In this document: one piece after another, positions 24,971 through 33,885 of the stretch
Layout of the letters: every line of letters starts with the position of its first letter
Numbering within the stretch: the stretch's first letter is position 1
Assembly: GCF_012935695.1 (NCBI RefSeq)
Contig: NZ_CP052859.1
Span: forward strand, 3,823,001-3,887,000
Direction of reading: 5' to 3'
Source of the DNA: Pseudomonas sp. ADAK18
Lineage (GTDB): Bacteria; Pseudomonadota; Gammaproteobacteria; Pseudomonadales; Pseudomonadaceae
DNA: 64,000 nucleotides
Program-made: the position numbers and the translations under genes
Notes under the pieces: model-generated
What the model saw: only the letters and a program-made list of their open reading frames with translations
What the model was told of the DNA's origin: nothing
Databases searched by the model: none

Positions 24971-25720
24971 TTAGATTACCTTCGCTTCGTTTTTCAGTTT
25001 CTCGACCAGTTCAGCCACCGACTTGACCTTGATACCCGCGCTGCGTGCAGCTGGCGCTTCGACTTTCAGGGTTTTGTTGGTGGAGGCAGTGGAAACGCCC
25101 AAAGCGTCCGGAGTCAGCACTTCGAGAGGCTTCTTCTTGGCTTTCATGATGTTTGGCAGGGACGCGTAGCGCGGCTCGTTCAAACGCAGGTCGGTGGTGA
25201 CGATGGCCGGCAGTTTCAGGGAAACCGTCTGTGCGCCGCCGTCGATTTCGCGGGTCACGGCAACCTTGTCGCCGCTCACTTCGACTTTCGAGGCGAAGGT
25301 GCCCTGGCCGTAACCGGTCAGTGCAGCCAGCATCTGGCCAGTCTGGTTGTTGTCGCTGTCGATGGCCTGTTTGCCGAGGATCACCAGCGAAGGCTGTTCC
25401 TTGTCGACAACGGCTTTCAACAGTTTGGCAACGGCCAGGGAAGTCAGCTCTTCAGCGGATTCGACGAGGATGGCGCGATCGGCACCCAGCGCCAGCGCGG
25501 TACGCAGCTGCTCTTGAGCAGTGGTCGGACCGATGGAGACGACGACGATTTCAGTCGCTACGCCTTTCTCTTTCAGACGTACCGCTTCTTCCACGGCGAT
25601 TTCGCAGAAAGGGTTCATCGACATCTTGACGTTAGCGAGGTCGACGCCGGAATTGTCCGCCTTGACGCGAACTTTCACGTTGTAATCGACAACGCGTTTG
25701 ACAGCTACAAGAACCTTCAT
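24971..25720 (-). CDS. etfB: Electron transfer flavoprotein beta subunit
   Basis: The 249-residue beta subunit, which binds AMP and gives the dimer its structure. Diagnostic segments are [42 protein letters not shown] and [22 protein letters not shown], followed by the [20 protein letters not shown] recognition loop near residues 180-205 that docks on dehydrogenases. First gene of the etfBA operon, divergent from the ETF-quinone oxidoreductase gene. Confidence 0.97.
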   Translation of the reverse strand: MKVLVAVKRVVDYNVKVRVKADNSGVDLANVKMSMNPFCEIAVEEAVRLKEKGVATEIVVVSIGPTTAQEQLRTALALGADRAILVESAEELTSLAVAKLLKAVVDKEQPSLVILGKQAIDSDNNQTGQMLAALTGYGQGTFASKVEVSGDKVAVTREIDGGAQTVSLKLPAIVTTDLRLNEPRYASLPNIMKAKKKPLEVLTPDALGVSTASTNKTLKVEAPAARSAGIKVKSVAELVEKLKNEAKVI

Positions 25721-26095
25721 GGATTCCTCGTTACTCTCCGGTGAAAAGAAAGTCGCCTAGGCGAACCTGGCGGTTGATGCTCATCGGCACACAAGGGCAC
25801 CTCCAAAAACGCCGGCAATCGTAAACAGGTGACACGGCGATGAAAGTGATGACCGTTCGTCAGTGGTGACTGAGAGGTCATTCATTATCGCGGCGTGTAA
25901 ACTGCGCGCCATCGTCTGATTGCGCGTCACCTTTTTGCCTTAGCCCTGCCTTTAGAGGTGGCCTTGAAACCTACAGTCTGCCTACGGGATGCGCAAAACC
26001 GACCGTATCTTGACCGGAACGCCTATTCTGGTCAATACGCCAAAATGGTCAGTTATAAGCCGCGCTGCTTTGATTTACCTAGCTTGCGAGCAATT
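25721..26095. other. Divergent etfB/etfD control region
   Basis: A 540-bp spacer separates etfB from the oxidoreductase gene. Apart from the promoter and operator annotated separately, TTGACC (26012-26017) and GGTCAA (26032-26037) form a dyad that also reads as a weak promoter (TTGACC, 17 bp, CAATAC). An open frame from 25989 to 26246 exists but spans these signals and is probably not a gene. I could not settle an etfB promoter. Confidence 0.35.
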
Positions 26096-26110
26096 CAAAC
26101 AAACGTTTGT
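26096..26110. promoter_or_regulatory. Candidate PsrA operator
   Basis: CAAACAAACGTTTGT contains the perfect palindrome ACAAACGTTTGT (26099-26110) and fits the published PsrA pattern of AAAC and GTTT half-sites separated by 2-4 bases. It lies directly against the -35 element of the etfD promoter, where a bound TetR-type repressor would block RNA polymerase. Regulation of ETF genes by fatty-acid-responsive PsrA is known in pseudomonads; binding here is inferred. Confidence 0.6.
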
Positions 26111-26111
26111 A

Positions 26112-26140
26112 TTGGACGCTGAGAGTGGTGTAGATATAAT
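26112..26140 (+). promoter_or_regulatory. Promoter of ETF-quinone oxidoreductase gene
   Basis: TTGGAC (26112-26117) and a perfect TATAAT (26135-26140) are 17 bp apart. Transcription would begin near 26147, leaving a leader of about 114 nt. Confidence 0.75.
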
Positions 26141-26260
26141 GCGCCACCTAGAGAGAAAGGTGGGTCATCCGCTGCCCTTTGTATGCAGCAATGACGGATA
26201 CAACACCGAACCTCCACCCATTAGAAAAAAAACTGTAGAGCCTTGAGTAGGAGATAGCCT

Positions 26261-27925
26261 GTGGAACGCGAATACATGGAATTCGACGTGGTCATCGTCG
26301 GCGCTGGCCCGGCGGGCCTGTCTGCCGCCTGCCGACTGAAGCAGAAGGCCGCCGAAGCCGGTAAGGAAATCAGCGTCTGCGTGGTCGAAAAAGGCTCCGA
26401 AGTCGGCGCTCACATCCTCTCCGGTGCCGTGTTTGAACCACGTGCCCTGAACGAATTGTTCCCGGACTGGAAAGAACTCGGCGCACCGCTCAACACTCCC
26501 GTGGTGCGTGATGACATCTATGTCTTGCGCAGCCCCGAGGCTTCCACCAAGGTTCCTGACTTCTTTGTGCCCAAGACCATGCACAACGAAGGCAACTACA
26601 TCATTTCCCTGGGCAACCTGTGCCGCTGGCTCGCCCAGCAGGCCGAGAACCTGGGTGTGGAAATCTACCCGGGCTTCGCCGCCCAGGAAGCGCTGTTCGA
26701 CGAGAACGGCGTAGTACGCGGGATCATCACCGGTGACCTCGGCGTCGACCGCGAAGGTAACCCGAAAGAAGGCCTCTACACTCCAGGCATGGAACTGCGT
26801 GGCAAATACACACTGTTCGCCGAAGGCTGCCGCGGGCATATCGGCAAGCAACTGATCCAGCGTTTCAATCTGGACAGCGACGCCGACGCCCAGCACTACG
26901 GCATCGGCCTGAAGGAAATCTGGGAAATCGACCCGTCCAAGCATCAGCCAGGTCTGGTGGTACACACCGCCGGTTGGCCGCTGGACATCATGAGCGCCGA
27001 GAACACCGGTGGCTCGTTCCTCTATCACCTGGAAAACAACCAGGTGGTGGTCGGCCTGATCGTCGATCTGTCCTACAGCAACACCTTCCTGTCGCCGTTC
27101 GACGAGTTCCAGCGCCTCAAACATCACCCGGTGCTGGCCCAGTACCTGGAAGGCGGCAAGCGCATCAGCTACGGCGCCCGTGCTATCTGCAAGGGCGGCC
27201 TGAACTCGCTGCCGAAAATGGTGTTCAAGGGCGGCGCGCTGATCGGTTGCGACCTGGGCACCCTGAACTTCGCCAAGATCAAAGGCAGCCACACGGCCAT
27301 GAAGTCCGGCATGCTTGCGGCCGAGGCTGTGGCTGATCGTCTGTTCGCCGAGTCCGAAGGCGGCGACGAACTGACCGCTTACGTCGACAGCTTCAAGAAG
27401 AGCTGGCTCTACGACGAACTGTTCGCCAGCCGTAACTTCGGCCCGGCGATGCACAAGTTCGGCCCGATCATCGGTGCCGGCTTCAACTGGTTCGACCAGA
27501 ACATCCTCGGCGGCAAAATGCCGTTCACCCTGCACGACACCAAGCCGGACTACGCCTGCCTCAAGCTGGCCAAAGACAGCCAGAAGATCGACTACCCGAA
27601 ACCCGACGGCAAGCTGAGCTTCGACAAACTGAGCTCGGTGTTCATCTCTGGCACCAACCACGAAGAAGAACAACCGTGCCACTTGAAGTTGAAAGACCCA
27701 AGCATCCCGATCGGCACCAACCTGCCGCTCTACGATGAACCGGCGCAGCGCTACTGCCCGGCTGGCGTGTATGAAGTGGTCACCAAGGAAGACGGCGAGA
27801 AGCGCTTCCAGATCAACGCCCAGAACTGCGTGCACTGCAAGACCTGTGACATCAAGGACCCTTCGCAGAACATCACCTGGGTCACACCGGAAGGTGCGGG
27901 CGGGCCGACTTACCCGAACATGTAA
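26261..27925 (+). CDS. ETF-ubiquinone oxidoreductase
   Basis: A 554-residue membrane-associated flavoprotein that moves electrons from reduced ETF to ubiquinone. The FAD fold opens with VIVGAGPAGLSAACRL (about 11-26), the quinone-side region contains GCRGHIGKQLI, and the C-terminal 4Fe-4S cluster is bound by Cys499, Cys523, Cys526 and Cys529 (NCVHCKTCDIKDP). It starts with GTG at 26261, with AGGAG 8 nt before; an ATG lies five codons further on. It is divergent from etfBA, and a PsrA-type operator flanks its promoter, so fatty acids probably induce it. Confidence 0.96.
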   Translation: MEREYMEFDVVIVGAGPAGLSAACRLKQKAAEAGKEISVCVVEKGSEVGAHILSGAVFEPRALNELFPDWKELGAPLNTPVVRDDIYVLRSPEASTKVPDFFVPKTMHNEGNYIISLGNLCRWLAQQAENLGVEIYPGFAAQEALFDENGVVRGIITGDLGVDREGNPKEGLYTPGMELRGKYTLFAEGCRGHIGKQLIQRFNLDSDADAQHYGIGLKEIWEIDPSKHQPGLVVHTAGWPLDIMSAENTGGSFLYHLENNQVVVGLIVDLSYSNTFLSPFDEFQRLKHHPVLAQYLEGGKRISYGARAICKGGLNSLPKMVFKGGALIGCDLGTLNFAKIKGSHTAMKSGMLAAEAVADRLFAESEGGDELTAYVDSFKKSWLYDELFASRNFGPAMHKFGPIIGAGFNWFDQNILGGKMPFTLHDTKPDYACLKLAKDSQKIDYPKPDGKLSFDKLSSVFISGTNHEEEQPCHLKLKDPSIPIGTNLPLYDEPAQRYCPAGVYEVVTKEDGEKRFQINAQNCVHCKTCDIKDPSQNITWVTPEGAGGPTYPNM

Positions 27926-27945
27926 GTCAGCGGCTTGAACATCAA

Positions 27946-27969
27946 GGCTCCCGAATGGGGGCCTTTTTG
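27946..27969 (+). terminator. Terminator after the ETF-QO gene
   Basis: GGCTCCC (27946-27952) pairs with GGGGGCC (27957-27963, with one G-U pair) and is followed by five T. Confidence 0.75.
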
Positions 27970-27987
27970 TTGCCCGACTCAGTTAAC

Positions 27988-28105
27988 TGTGGGAGCCGCG
28001 TTCTATGGGAGCCGGGCTTGCCCGCGATGCAGGCAACTCGGTGTCTCATTCAAACCTAGGTGATGCCATCGCAGCGATGCGGCGGCCCGACAAGCCAGCT
28101 CCCAC
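27988..28105. repeat. REPIN-like repeat, GTGGGAGC family
   Basis: Arms resembling TGTGGGAGCnGGCTTG stand in inverted order, with a second partial copy of the left arm, between the ETF-QO terminator and the AraC gene. Sequence match is poorer than in the element at 42698-42796, so this is an older or recombined copy. Confidence 0.65.
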
Positions 28106-28116
28106 ATTGACCGCGT

Positions 28117-29007
28117 TTATGCAGCCCGCTCGTCCCCGGGGCTACGTTCGAAGTAGCGCTTATATTCCCGGCTGAACTGCGACGTACTCTGATACCCCAC
28201 ACTGTGCGCCGCCTGCGCCACGCCCATGCCTTCGACCAGCAACAACTGCTGGGCCTTGAGCAAGCGTAAGCGCTTGAGGTACTGCACCGGCGACAGCAGC
28301 GTGCAGCGCTTGAAATGCTCATGGAAGGTGGACGCGCTCATATTGGCGTACCCCGCCAGGGTCTCGATATTCAGCGGCTCGGCGTAATGGGCATGCAGGT
28401 GATTCAACGAGGTGGCCACCCGGGAAAACTGCCCCTGCTGCTCCACCAACGCCCGCAACACATCGGCCTGAGGGCCACGCAAGGCGGTGAACAGCAATTC
28501 CCGCACCCGCGCCGGGCCCATGATCCGGCTCTCCAGCGGATCATGCAGGCACTGCAACAACCGCTCAACACAACCGCGCATGGCGTCATCGAGCACCACC
28601 GAGCTCATCGACTCCAGGGTTTGCGCCGCCGGCGGTGGCCCAGGCTTGATGCCCATGGCCATCACCAATTCCCCCAGCACCACCCGGTCAATGCCCACGG
28701 TGACGCCCAACAGCGGCGCATTGGGCATGGCAAAAGTCTCGCACTCGAAGGGCACCGGCATCGCCTGGATCAGATAGTGCCCGGCGCCATATTCCAGAGT
28801 GCGCGGGCCGAGGTACGCGACCTTGCTGCCCTGGGCGACGATCATCAGGCTCGGCTCGTAGATCTGCGGCCCCCGCGCCACATCACAACTGGCGCGCAAC
28901 ACCTGCACGCCGGGCAGGTTCGTGGGTGAGAAACCGTCGCAGGGTGTCAGCGGTTCGATCAAGGCGACCAACGCAGCATTGGCGTCGAGATGACGGGTCA
29001 ACAACAT
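28117..29007 (-). CDS. AraC family regulator (AraC_N type)
   Basis: A 296-residue regulator. The N-terminal part (about 1-170, with QIYEPSLMIVAQGSKVAYLG and HYLIQAMPVPFECET) is the AraC_N ligand domain; the C-terminal 100 residues hold the two helix-turn-helix units (IETLAGYANMSASTFHEHFKR and AQAAHSVGYQSTSQFSREYKRYF). It is divergent from the alcohol dehydrogenase gene, like yqhC and yqhD in E. coli, so it probably activates that gene in response to aldehydes. The link is inferred from position and family. Confidence 0.9.
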   Translation of the reverse strand: MLLTRHLDANAALVALIEPLTPCDGFSPTNLPGVQVLRASCDVARGPQIYEPSLMIVAQGSKVAYLGPRTLEYGAGHYLIQAMPVPFECETFAMPNAPLLGVTVGIDRVVLGELVMAMGIKPGPPPAAQTLESMSSVVLDDAMRGCVERLLQCLHDPLESRIMGPARVRELLFTALRGPQADVLRALVEQQGQFSRVATSLNHLHAHYAEPLNIETLAGYANMSASTFHEHFKRCTLLSPVQYLKRLRLLKAQQLLLVEGMGVAQAAHSVGYQSTSQFSREYKRYFERSPGDERAA

Positions 29008-29187
29008 GACAAAAAACTTCGCAAAAAGGGGATAACAGCATCATCGCAGGTTCGGCGCCAGATGCAGCCAATCAAGGGGCACTCCCGGACGAATAGGCAT
29101 GAGACTCGGAGCAATCGCCATGGCCGTCACAAGGACCGGCGCGGAGAATGCCCCACCTCACCTGTCACTGCTTTTGCGAGGTTCTCC

Positions 29188-30240
29188 ATGTACACCGCCA
29201 TCGGTTACGCCGCCCAATCGGCCACCACTCCCCTCGCCCCGATGTCCTTCGAACGTCGCAGCCCGCGCGCCGACGACGTGGCGATCGAAATCCTCTACTG
29301 CGGCGTCTGCCACTCCGACATCCACCAGGCACGCAACGAATGGGGTATCGCCGTGTACCCGCTGATGCCGGGCCACGAGATCGTCGGCAAGGTCACAGCT
29401 GTCGGCGCCAGCGTCACCGCACATAAAGTCGGCGACCTGGTCGGTGTTGGCTGCATGGTCGACTCGTGCCGCCATTGCGACGCCTGCCACGCGGACCTGG
29501 AGCAATACTGCCTCGAAGGCCCGACCATGACCTACGCCACTCCGGACCGAGTGGACGGCAGCAACACCATGGGCGGCTACTCCGACAGCATCGTGGTCAG
29601 CGAACACTTTGTAGTGAAGATCCCGGCCAAGCTCGACCTGGCCAGCGCAGCGCCAATCCTCTGCGCCGGCGTCACCATGTACTCGCCGATCAAGCACTAC
29701 GGGATCAAGGCCGGTGACAAGGTGGGCGTGCTGGGCATGGGTGGTCTCGGCCACATGGGCATCAAGCTGGCCAAGGCCATCGGCGCCGAAGTCACGCTGT
29801 TTACCCGCTCCGCCAGCAAGGCTGAAGAAGGCCGTCGCCAGGGCGCCGATCACGTGATCGTGTCCACCGACGAGGCGCAGATGCAAGCCGCAGCCGGGCA
29901 TTTCGACTTCCTGCTGGACACCATTCCGGTGCAGCACGACCTCAACCCCTACCTCGACGTGTTGCGCTTTGACGGCGTGCATATTCTGGTAGGTTTGATT
30001 GAACCCGTGGACCCGCCCGTCAACGCCGCCAAGCTTATCCTGGGCCGTAAAGTGCTGGCCGGTTCGTTGATCGGTGGCATTGCCGAAACCCAGGAAGTCC
30101 TGGATTTCTGCGCCGAACACGGCATCAGCTGCGACATAGAAATGCTCGACATCCGCAACATCAACGAAGCCTACACCCGCATGATCGCGGGCGATGTGAA
30201 GTACCGCTTCGTGATCGACATGGCGACCTTGAAGGCCTAA
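29188..30240 (+). CDS. NAD(P)-dependent zinc alcohol dehydrogenase
   Basis: A 350-residue medium-chain dehydrogenase of the cinnamyl-alcohol/YahK group, likely reducing aldehydes with NADPH. Catalytic zinc ligands are in CGVCHSDIH and GHEIVG (about 37-65), the four structural-zinc cysteines in CRHCDACHADLEQYC, and the cofactor loop in GMGGLGHMGIKLAK. ATG 29188 has GAGG 8 nt before it; the frame is open further up into the AraC promoter but unsupported. It is divergent from the AraC regulator. Confidence 0.92.
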   Translation: MYTAIGYAAQSATTPLAPMSFERRSPRADDVAIEILYCGVCHSDIHQARNEWGIAVYPLMPGHEIVGKVTAVGASVTAHKVGDLVGVGCMVDSCRHCDACHADLEQYCLEGPTMTYATPDRVDGSNTMGGYSDSIVVSEHFVVKIPAKLDLASAAPILCAGVTMYSPIKHYGIKAGDKVGVLGMGGLGHMGIKLAKAIGAEVTLFTRSASKAEEGRRQGADHVIVSTDEAQMQAAAGHFDFLLDTIPVQHDLNPYLDVLRFDGVHILVGLIEPVDPPVNAAKLILGRKVLAGSLIGGIAETQEVLDFCAEHGISCDIEMLDIRNINEAYTRMIAGDVKYRFVIDMATLKA

Positions 30241-30255
30241 CCAACCGCCCCACCC

Positions 30256-30348
30256 ACGTAGCAGTTGTCGAGCTGCCAGCGAGGCTACGTCTGCGGTGTA
30301 CCTGACACATCGCAGACGCAGCCTCGCTGGCGCTCGACAACTGCTACG
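30256..30348. repeat. REPIN, CGTAGCAG family
   Basis: ACGTAGCAGTTGTCGAGC-type arms in inverted order enclose a short centre that itself pairs (TCTGCG/CGCAGA). The repeat separates the dehydrogenase from the convergent IclR gene. Confidence 0.85.
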
Positions 30349-30379
30349 GGATCTTGTCCAGTGAGGTTCAAGACGGTAT

Positions 30380-31183
30380 TCAGGCCTTCGCGCCCAACTC
30401 CGCTGAAAGCCTGGCTGCAACCTGTTTGACCACGGGAATCAGCTCGGCCATTTTTTCCAGTGGCATGTAGGGCACGGTACTGGCGATGCTGATGCCGGCG
30501 ACAATCCTCCGGCTGGCATCGCGCACCGGTGCCGCCACGCAGCGGATCGACGGTTCGTTGTCTTCCAGGTCGAACGCATAACCGCCCGCCACATACTCTT
30601 GCATGCGCTGCTCGAACTGCGCCCAGGATTGTTCCGGGTGCTGCGGCCACTGCAGGTTTTTCCCGCCAGCCGGCAAGCTGACCTGATACAAACGCTGCCA
30701 CTCTTCCATCGTGTCATCCAGCAGCAAAGCCTTGCCGATCCCGGTGCGCGCCAGCGGCATGCGATGGCCGACCCGCGAGCGCATTTCCGGGCCGTTGCGG
30801 CCGGGGTTCTTGTGCAGGTAGAGCACGTCGTCGAATTCACGAATGGCCAGGTGGATGGTGTCGCCGGTCAATGCCGACAACTCGTCCAGATACGGAACGG
30901 CCAACGTCACCAGAGGCAGTTCTTCACGGGCCTGGAAGCCCAGTTCGATCAGCTTCGGGCCCAACAGGTAGCCGACCTGTGGCACCACGCGCAGGTAACG
31001 CTCTTCCACCAGGCAACTGGCCAGGCGGTGAGTGGTGCTGCGGGTAGTACCGATGCGCTTGGCAATCTCCTTGAGATCCCGCGCGCCGGCCGCCACCGCT
31101 TGCACCACGCCCAAGCCACGCAGCAGGGTCTGGGTGCCGGTGGGGGCGGTGTCTTTGACGGGAATGTGGGCGTTTTCCTGCAT
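30380..31183 (-). CDS. IclR family regulator
   Basis: A 267-residue IclR-type regulator: an N-terminal winged helix (about 15-75, LLRGLGVVQAVAAGARDLKEIAKRIGTTRSTTHRLASCLV) and an effector-binding GAF-like domain (REFDDVLYLHK, RSRVGHRMPLARTGIGKALL, AAPVRDASRRIVAGISIAS). It lies downstream of the sugar transport operon on the same strand, separated by a REPIN, and probably controls it. ATG 31183 is chosen over ATG 31219 because it has AGG upstream and fits the family start better. A 6-3-6 dyad in front of that operon matches the layout of IclR operators. Confidence 0.88.
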   Translation of the reverse strand: MQENAHIPVKDTAPTGTQTLLRGLGVVQAVAAGARDLKEIAKRIGTTRSTTHRLASCLVEERYLRVVPQVGYLLGPKLIELGFQAREELPLVTLAVPYLDELSALTGDTIHLAIREFDDVLYLHKNPGRNGPEMRSRVGHRMPLARTGIGKALLLDDTMEEWQRLYQVSLPAGGKNLQWPQHPEQSWAQFEQRMQEYVAGGYAFDLEDNEPSIRCVAAPVRDASRRIVAGISIASTVPYMPLEKMAELIPVVKQVAARLSAELGAKA

Positions 31184-31238
31184 ATCGGGCCTATGTGGGG
31201 GTACGAAAACGGCGGCCATTATGGGCGCTGATGATCAC

Positions 31239-31372
31239 TGTGGCGAGGGGGCTTGTCCCCCGTTGGGCTGCGCAGCAGCCCCAATAGCGTCATCACTGTT
31301 TTCAGACAGATCGGGATTGGCTGGTTCTGGGGCTGCTTCGCAGCCCAACGGGGGACAAGCCCCCTCGCCACA
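31239..31372. repeat. REPIN, TGTGGCGAGGGGG family
   Basis: TGTGGCGAGGGGGCTTGTCC and its exact complement (ending CCTCGCCACA) flank a centre with a second inner inverted part (GGGCTGCG/CGCAGCCC). It lies between araH-like and IclR genes. Confidence 0.9.
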
Positions 31373-31388
31373 AAAAGCCCATTCACCC

Positions 31389-32360
31389 TCAGCGTTGTTT
31401 CATCCTGTCGATAATCACCGCCAACAACAGGATCGAGCCACGAATCACGTATTGGTAGAAGGTGTCGATGTTCTTCAGATTCATCGCGTTCTCGATGATC
31501 GCCAGGATCAGCACCCCGGCAATCACATGCCGAATCATGCCAATGCCACCGCTCAATGACACACCGCCCAATACGCACGCAGAGATCACCGTCAGCTCAA
31601 AACCCTGGCCAATCATCGGCTGCCCCGAGGTCATCCGCGATGCCAGGATCACGCCCGCCAACGCCCCGATCACACCGTGTACGGCAAAAATGATGATCTT
31701 GGTCCGATCAACGTTCACCCCGGCCAACAGCGCCGCTTCCTGATTACCACCGATGGCCATGGTGTTGCGCCCGTAGGTGGTGTAATTCAGCAGCCAGCCG
31801 AAAAATACAAAGCACAGCACAGTGATGACAATCGGCACCGGCACGCCAAACAGTTGGCCGTTACCGAACACGAAGAAGCCTTCATCCATCACCCCAACCG
31901 CCTTGCCGTTGGAGAAAATGTACGCCAGCCCCCGGACGATCTGCATCGTCGCCAAGGTCGCAATCAATGCGTTGATCCGCAGCTTGGCGATGACGATGCC
32001 GTTGATCAGCCCCACCACCAGGCCCATGGCCAATGCCGCCGACACGCCAAGAACAACACTGTCGGTGTCGCGAATCACGATCCCCGCCACCACGCCCGAG
32101 CAGGCAATCACCGAGCCCACCGACAAGTCAAAGTGCCCCGACGCCAGGCAAAACAACATGGTGCAAGCGGCAATCCCGACGGTAGAAATCGCCAGGCCCA
32201 GGCCGCGCATGTTCAGCGGCGAGAGGAAGTTGTCGATAAACACGGCGCTGAGCACAAAGATGCTCAAGGCCGCTAACAGCATGACCCAATCGTCGAGAAA
32301 CTTGCGCTGGTTGAAACCCGGCCAGAAGCTTCTCGCGGTTTTTACCTGTGACATACCCAC
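31389..32360 (-). CDS. Sugar ABC transporter permease, AraH-like
   Basis: A 323-residue inner-membrane permease of the branched/ribose-type ABC family with about 8-10 membrane segments. The permease signature GGVSLSGGIGMIRHVIAGVLIL near residue 260 and the conserved ASGHFDLSVGSVIA near 75 are typical of AraH/RbsC. With the AraF- and AraG-like genes it forms a pentose importer; L-arabinose is the best guess because of overall AraFGH likeness. Last gene of the operon. Confidence 0.87.
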   Translation of the reverse strand: MGMSQVKTARSFWPGFNQRKFLDDWVMLLAALSIFVLSAVFIDNFLSPLNMRGLGLAISTVGIAACTMLFCLASGHFDLSVGSVIACSGVVAGIVIRDTDSVVLGVSAALAMGLVVGLINGIVIAKLRINALIATLATMQIVRGLAYIFSNGKAVGVMDEGFFVFGNGQLFGVPVPIVITVLCFVFFGWLLNYTTYGRNTMAIGGNQEAALLAGVNVDRTKIIIFAVHGVIGALAGVILASRMTSGQPMIGQGFELTVISACVLGGVSLSGGIGMIRHVIAGVLILAIIENAMNLKNIDTFYQYVIRGSILLLAVIIDRMKQR

Positions 32361-32370
32361 CTCGTATTCT

Positions 32371-33885
32371 TCAGTCCCGCGTACGCGGAAGCGCCAATTG
32401 CAGCAGCCGTGCTTCGTCCGCTTGATCGCGGGTCAATTCGCCGGTCAGGGCACCTTCACTCATCACCAGGATGCGGTCGGAGATGCCCATCACTTCCATC
32501 AGGTCGCTGGACACCACAATCACCGCAATACCGCTGGCGGCCAGGTTGTGGATGATCTGGTAGATCTCGGATTTGGCCCCGATGTCGATACCGCGAGTCG
32601 GCTCATCCAGCAGCAGGACCTTCATCGGCATCGACAGCCAGCGACCTAAAATAGCCTTCTGCTGGTTACCGCCGGAGAGGTACAAAATCGGTTGATCCGC
32701 TGACGGCGTGCGCACGTTCATCGCGCTGATTTGCCGTTGGGCGTTGTCCCGCTCCCAGCCGCCCTGGATCAGCCAGCCGAAGCGGGCATGGTCGCGGCGG
32801 GCGCTGATGTTGATGTTCTCGGCGACGCTGGCGCGAGGCACGATGCCTTCCTTCTTGCGGTCTTCCGGACACAGCAACACACCCGCCGCAATCGCATCCC
32901 GTGGCGACTTGAACGTCTGCGCCTGGCCATGCAACACCAGCGCGCCCTGCACGCTGCGAGACAGGCCGGCCAACAGTCGCAACAGCTCCGTGCGCCCTGC
33001 CCCGACCAAACCGAACAGCCCAAGAATCTCGCCCTTATCAACCTTCAGGCTCACCGGTTCCTGCAACCCCGGCCCGAGCAAACCCTCGACCCGCAACGCC
33101 TCGCCAAAATGCTCGCGAGGCCGGTAGTTGTAGATGTCCTGGATATCGCGCCCGACCATGCAGTTGACCAATTGATCGACGTTCAACTGCTGCATGTCCT
33201 CAAACGTGCGCACAAAGCGCCCGTCCTTGAACACCGTCACCGCATCGCAAATTCGGAACACTTCTTCCATGCGATGGGACACATAAAGGATCACCCGGCC
33301 TTCGTCCCGCAGCCGGGCGATGATCACCATCAACCGCTCGATCTCCCGGGCCGAGAGGCTGCTGGTGGGTTCGTCGAAGGCAATCACATGAGCATTGCGC
33401 GACATGGCTTTGGCAATTTCCACCAACTGCCGTTGGCCGAGGGACAGGCTGCCGAGGCGCACGTTCGGGTCGATTTCGTCTGCCAGGCCTTTGAGCAATT
33501 CTCGCGCCTTGCGCACCATCGCCCCGCGATTGACCACGCCCCAGCGCGACGGCATATGCCCCAGCAGCAGGTTTTCGGCGACGGTCATTTCCGGCACCAG
33601 TTGCAGTTCCTGGTGGATCACGGCGATGCCATTGGCGATGCTGTCTGCCGCCGATTTGAAACTGACGCTGCGCTCGCCCAACTGCAAACTGCCGCTGTTG
33701 GGCGGATAGAAACCGCCGAGGATTTTCAGCAAGGTCGACTTGCCCGCGCCGTTCTCGCCCATCAGCGCATGCACCGAATGGGGCCGCGCTTCAAAGCTGA
33801 TCTGCGCCAGGGCTTTCACCCCGGGAAACTCCTTGCCGATACCGTTGAAGCGCAGGCTTTCTGCTGCGGCGGTGTTCATTTCCAC
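32371..33885 (-). CDS. Sugar ABC transporter ATPase, AraG-like
   Basis: A 504-residue protein with two fused ATPase domains, as in AraG, RbsA and XylG. The first has Walker A GENGAGKST and signature SLGQRQLVEIAKA with Walker B VIAFDEPTSSLS. The second has the usual degenerate Walker A (GLVGAGRTE) and signature YLSGGNQQKAILGRWL. It powers the importer. Its 5' end overlaps the end of the binding-protein gene by 10 bp. Confidence 0.92.
   Translation of the reverse strand: MEMNTAAAESLRFNGIGKEFPGVKALAQISFEARPHSVHALMGENGAGKSTLLKILGGFYPPNSGSLQLGERSVSFKSAADSIANGIAVIHQELQLVPEMTVAENLLLGHMPSRWGVVNRGAMVRKARELLKGLADEIDPNVRLGSLSLGQRQLVEIAKAMSRNAHVIAFDEPTSSLSAREIERLMVIIARLRDEGRVILYVSHRMEEVFRICDAVTVFKDGRFVRTFEDMQQLNVDQLVNCMVGRDIQDIYNYRPREHFGEALRVEGLLGPGLQEPVSLKVDKGEILGLFGLVGAGRTELLRLLAGLSRSVQGALVLHGQAQTFKSPRDAIAAGVLLCPEDRKKEGIVPRASVAENINISARRDHARFGWLIQGGWERDNAQRQISAMNVRTPSADQPILYLSGGNQQKAILGRWLSMPMKVLLLDEPTRGIDIGAKSEIYQIIHNLAASGIAVIVVSSDLMEVMGISDRILVMSEGALTGELTRDQADEARLLQLALPRTRD

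Noticed and set aside
25989..26246. 85-codon open frame before the ETF-QO gene
   Set aside because: It covers the PsrA-type site and the -35 and -10 boxes; no ribosome-binding site or family likeness.
26165..27835. 556-codon open frame antisense to the ETF-QO gene
   Set aside because: The plus-strand gene is certain, with cofactor motifs; the antisense product is low-complexity and unlike any family.
28990..29187. Upstream extension of the alcohol dehydrogenase frame
   Set aside because: It crosses the promoter region of the divergent AraC gene and has no similarity to dehydrogenases; ATG 29188 has a good ribosome-binding site.
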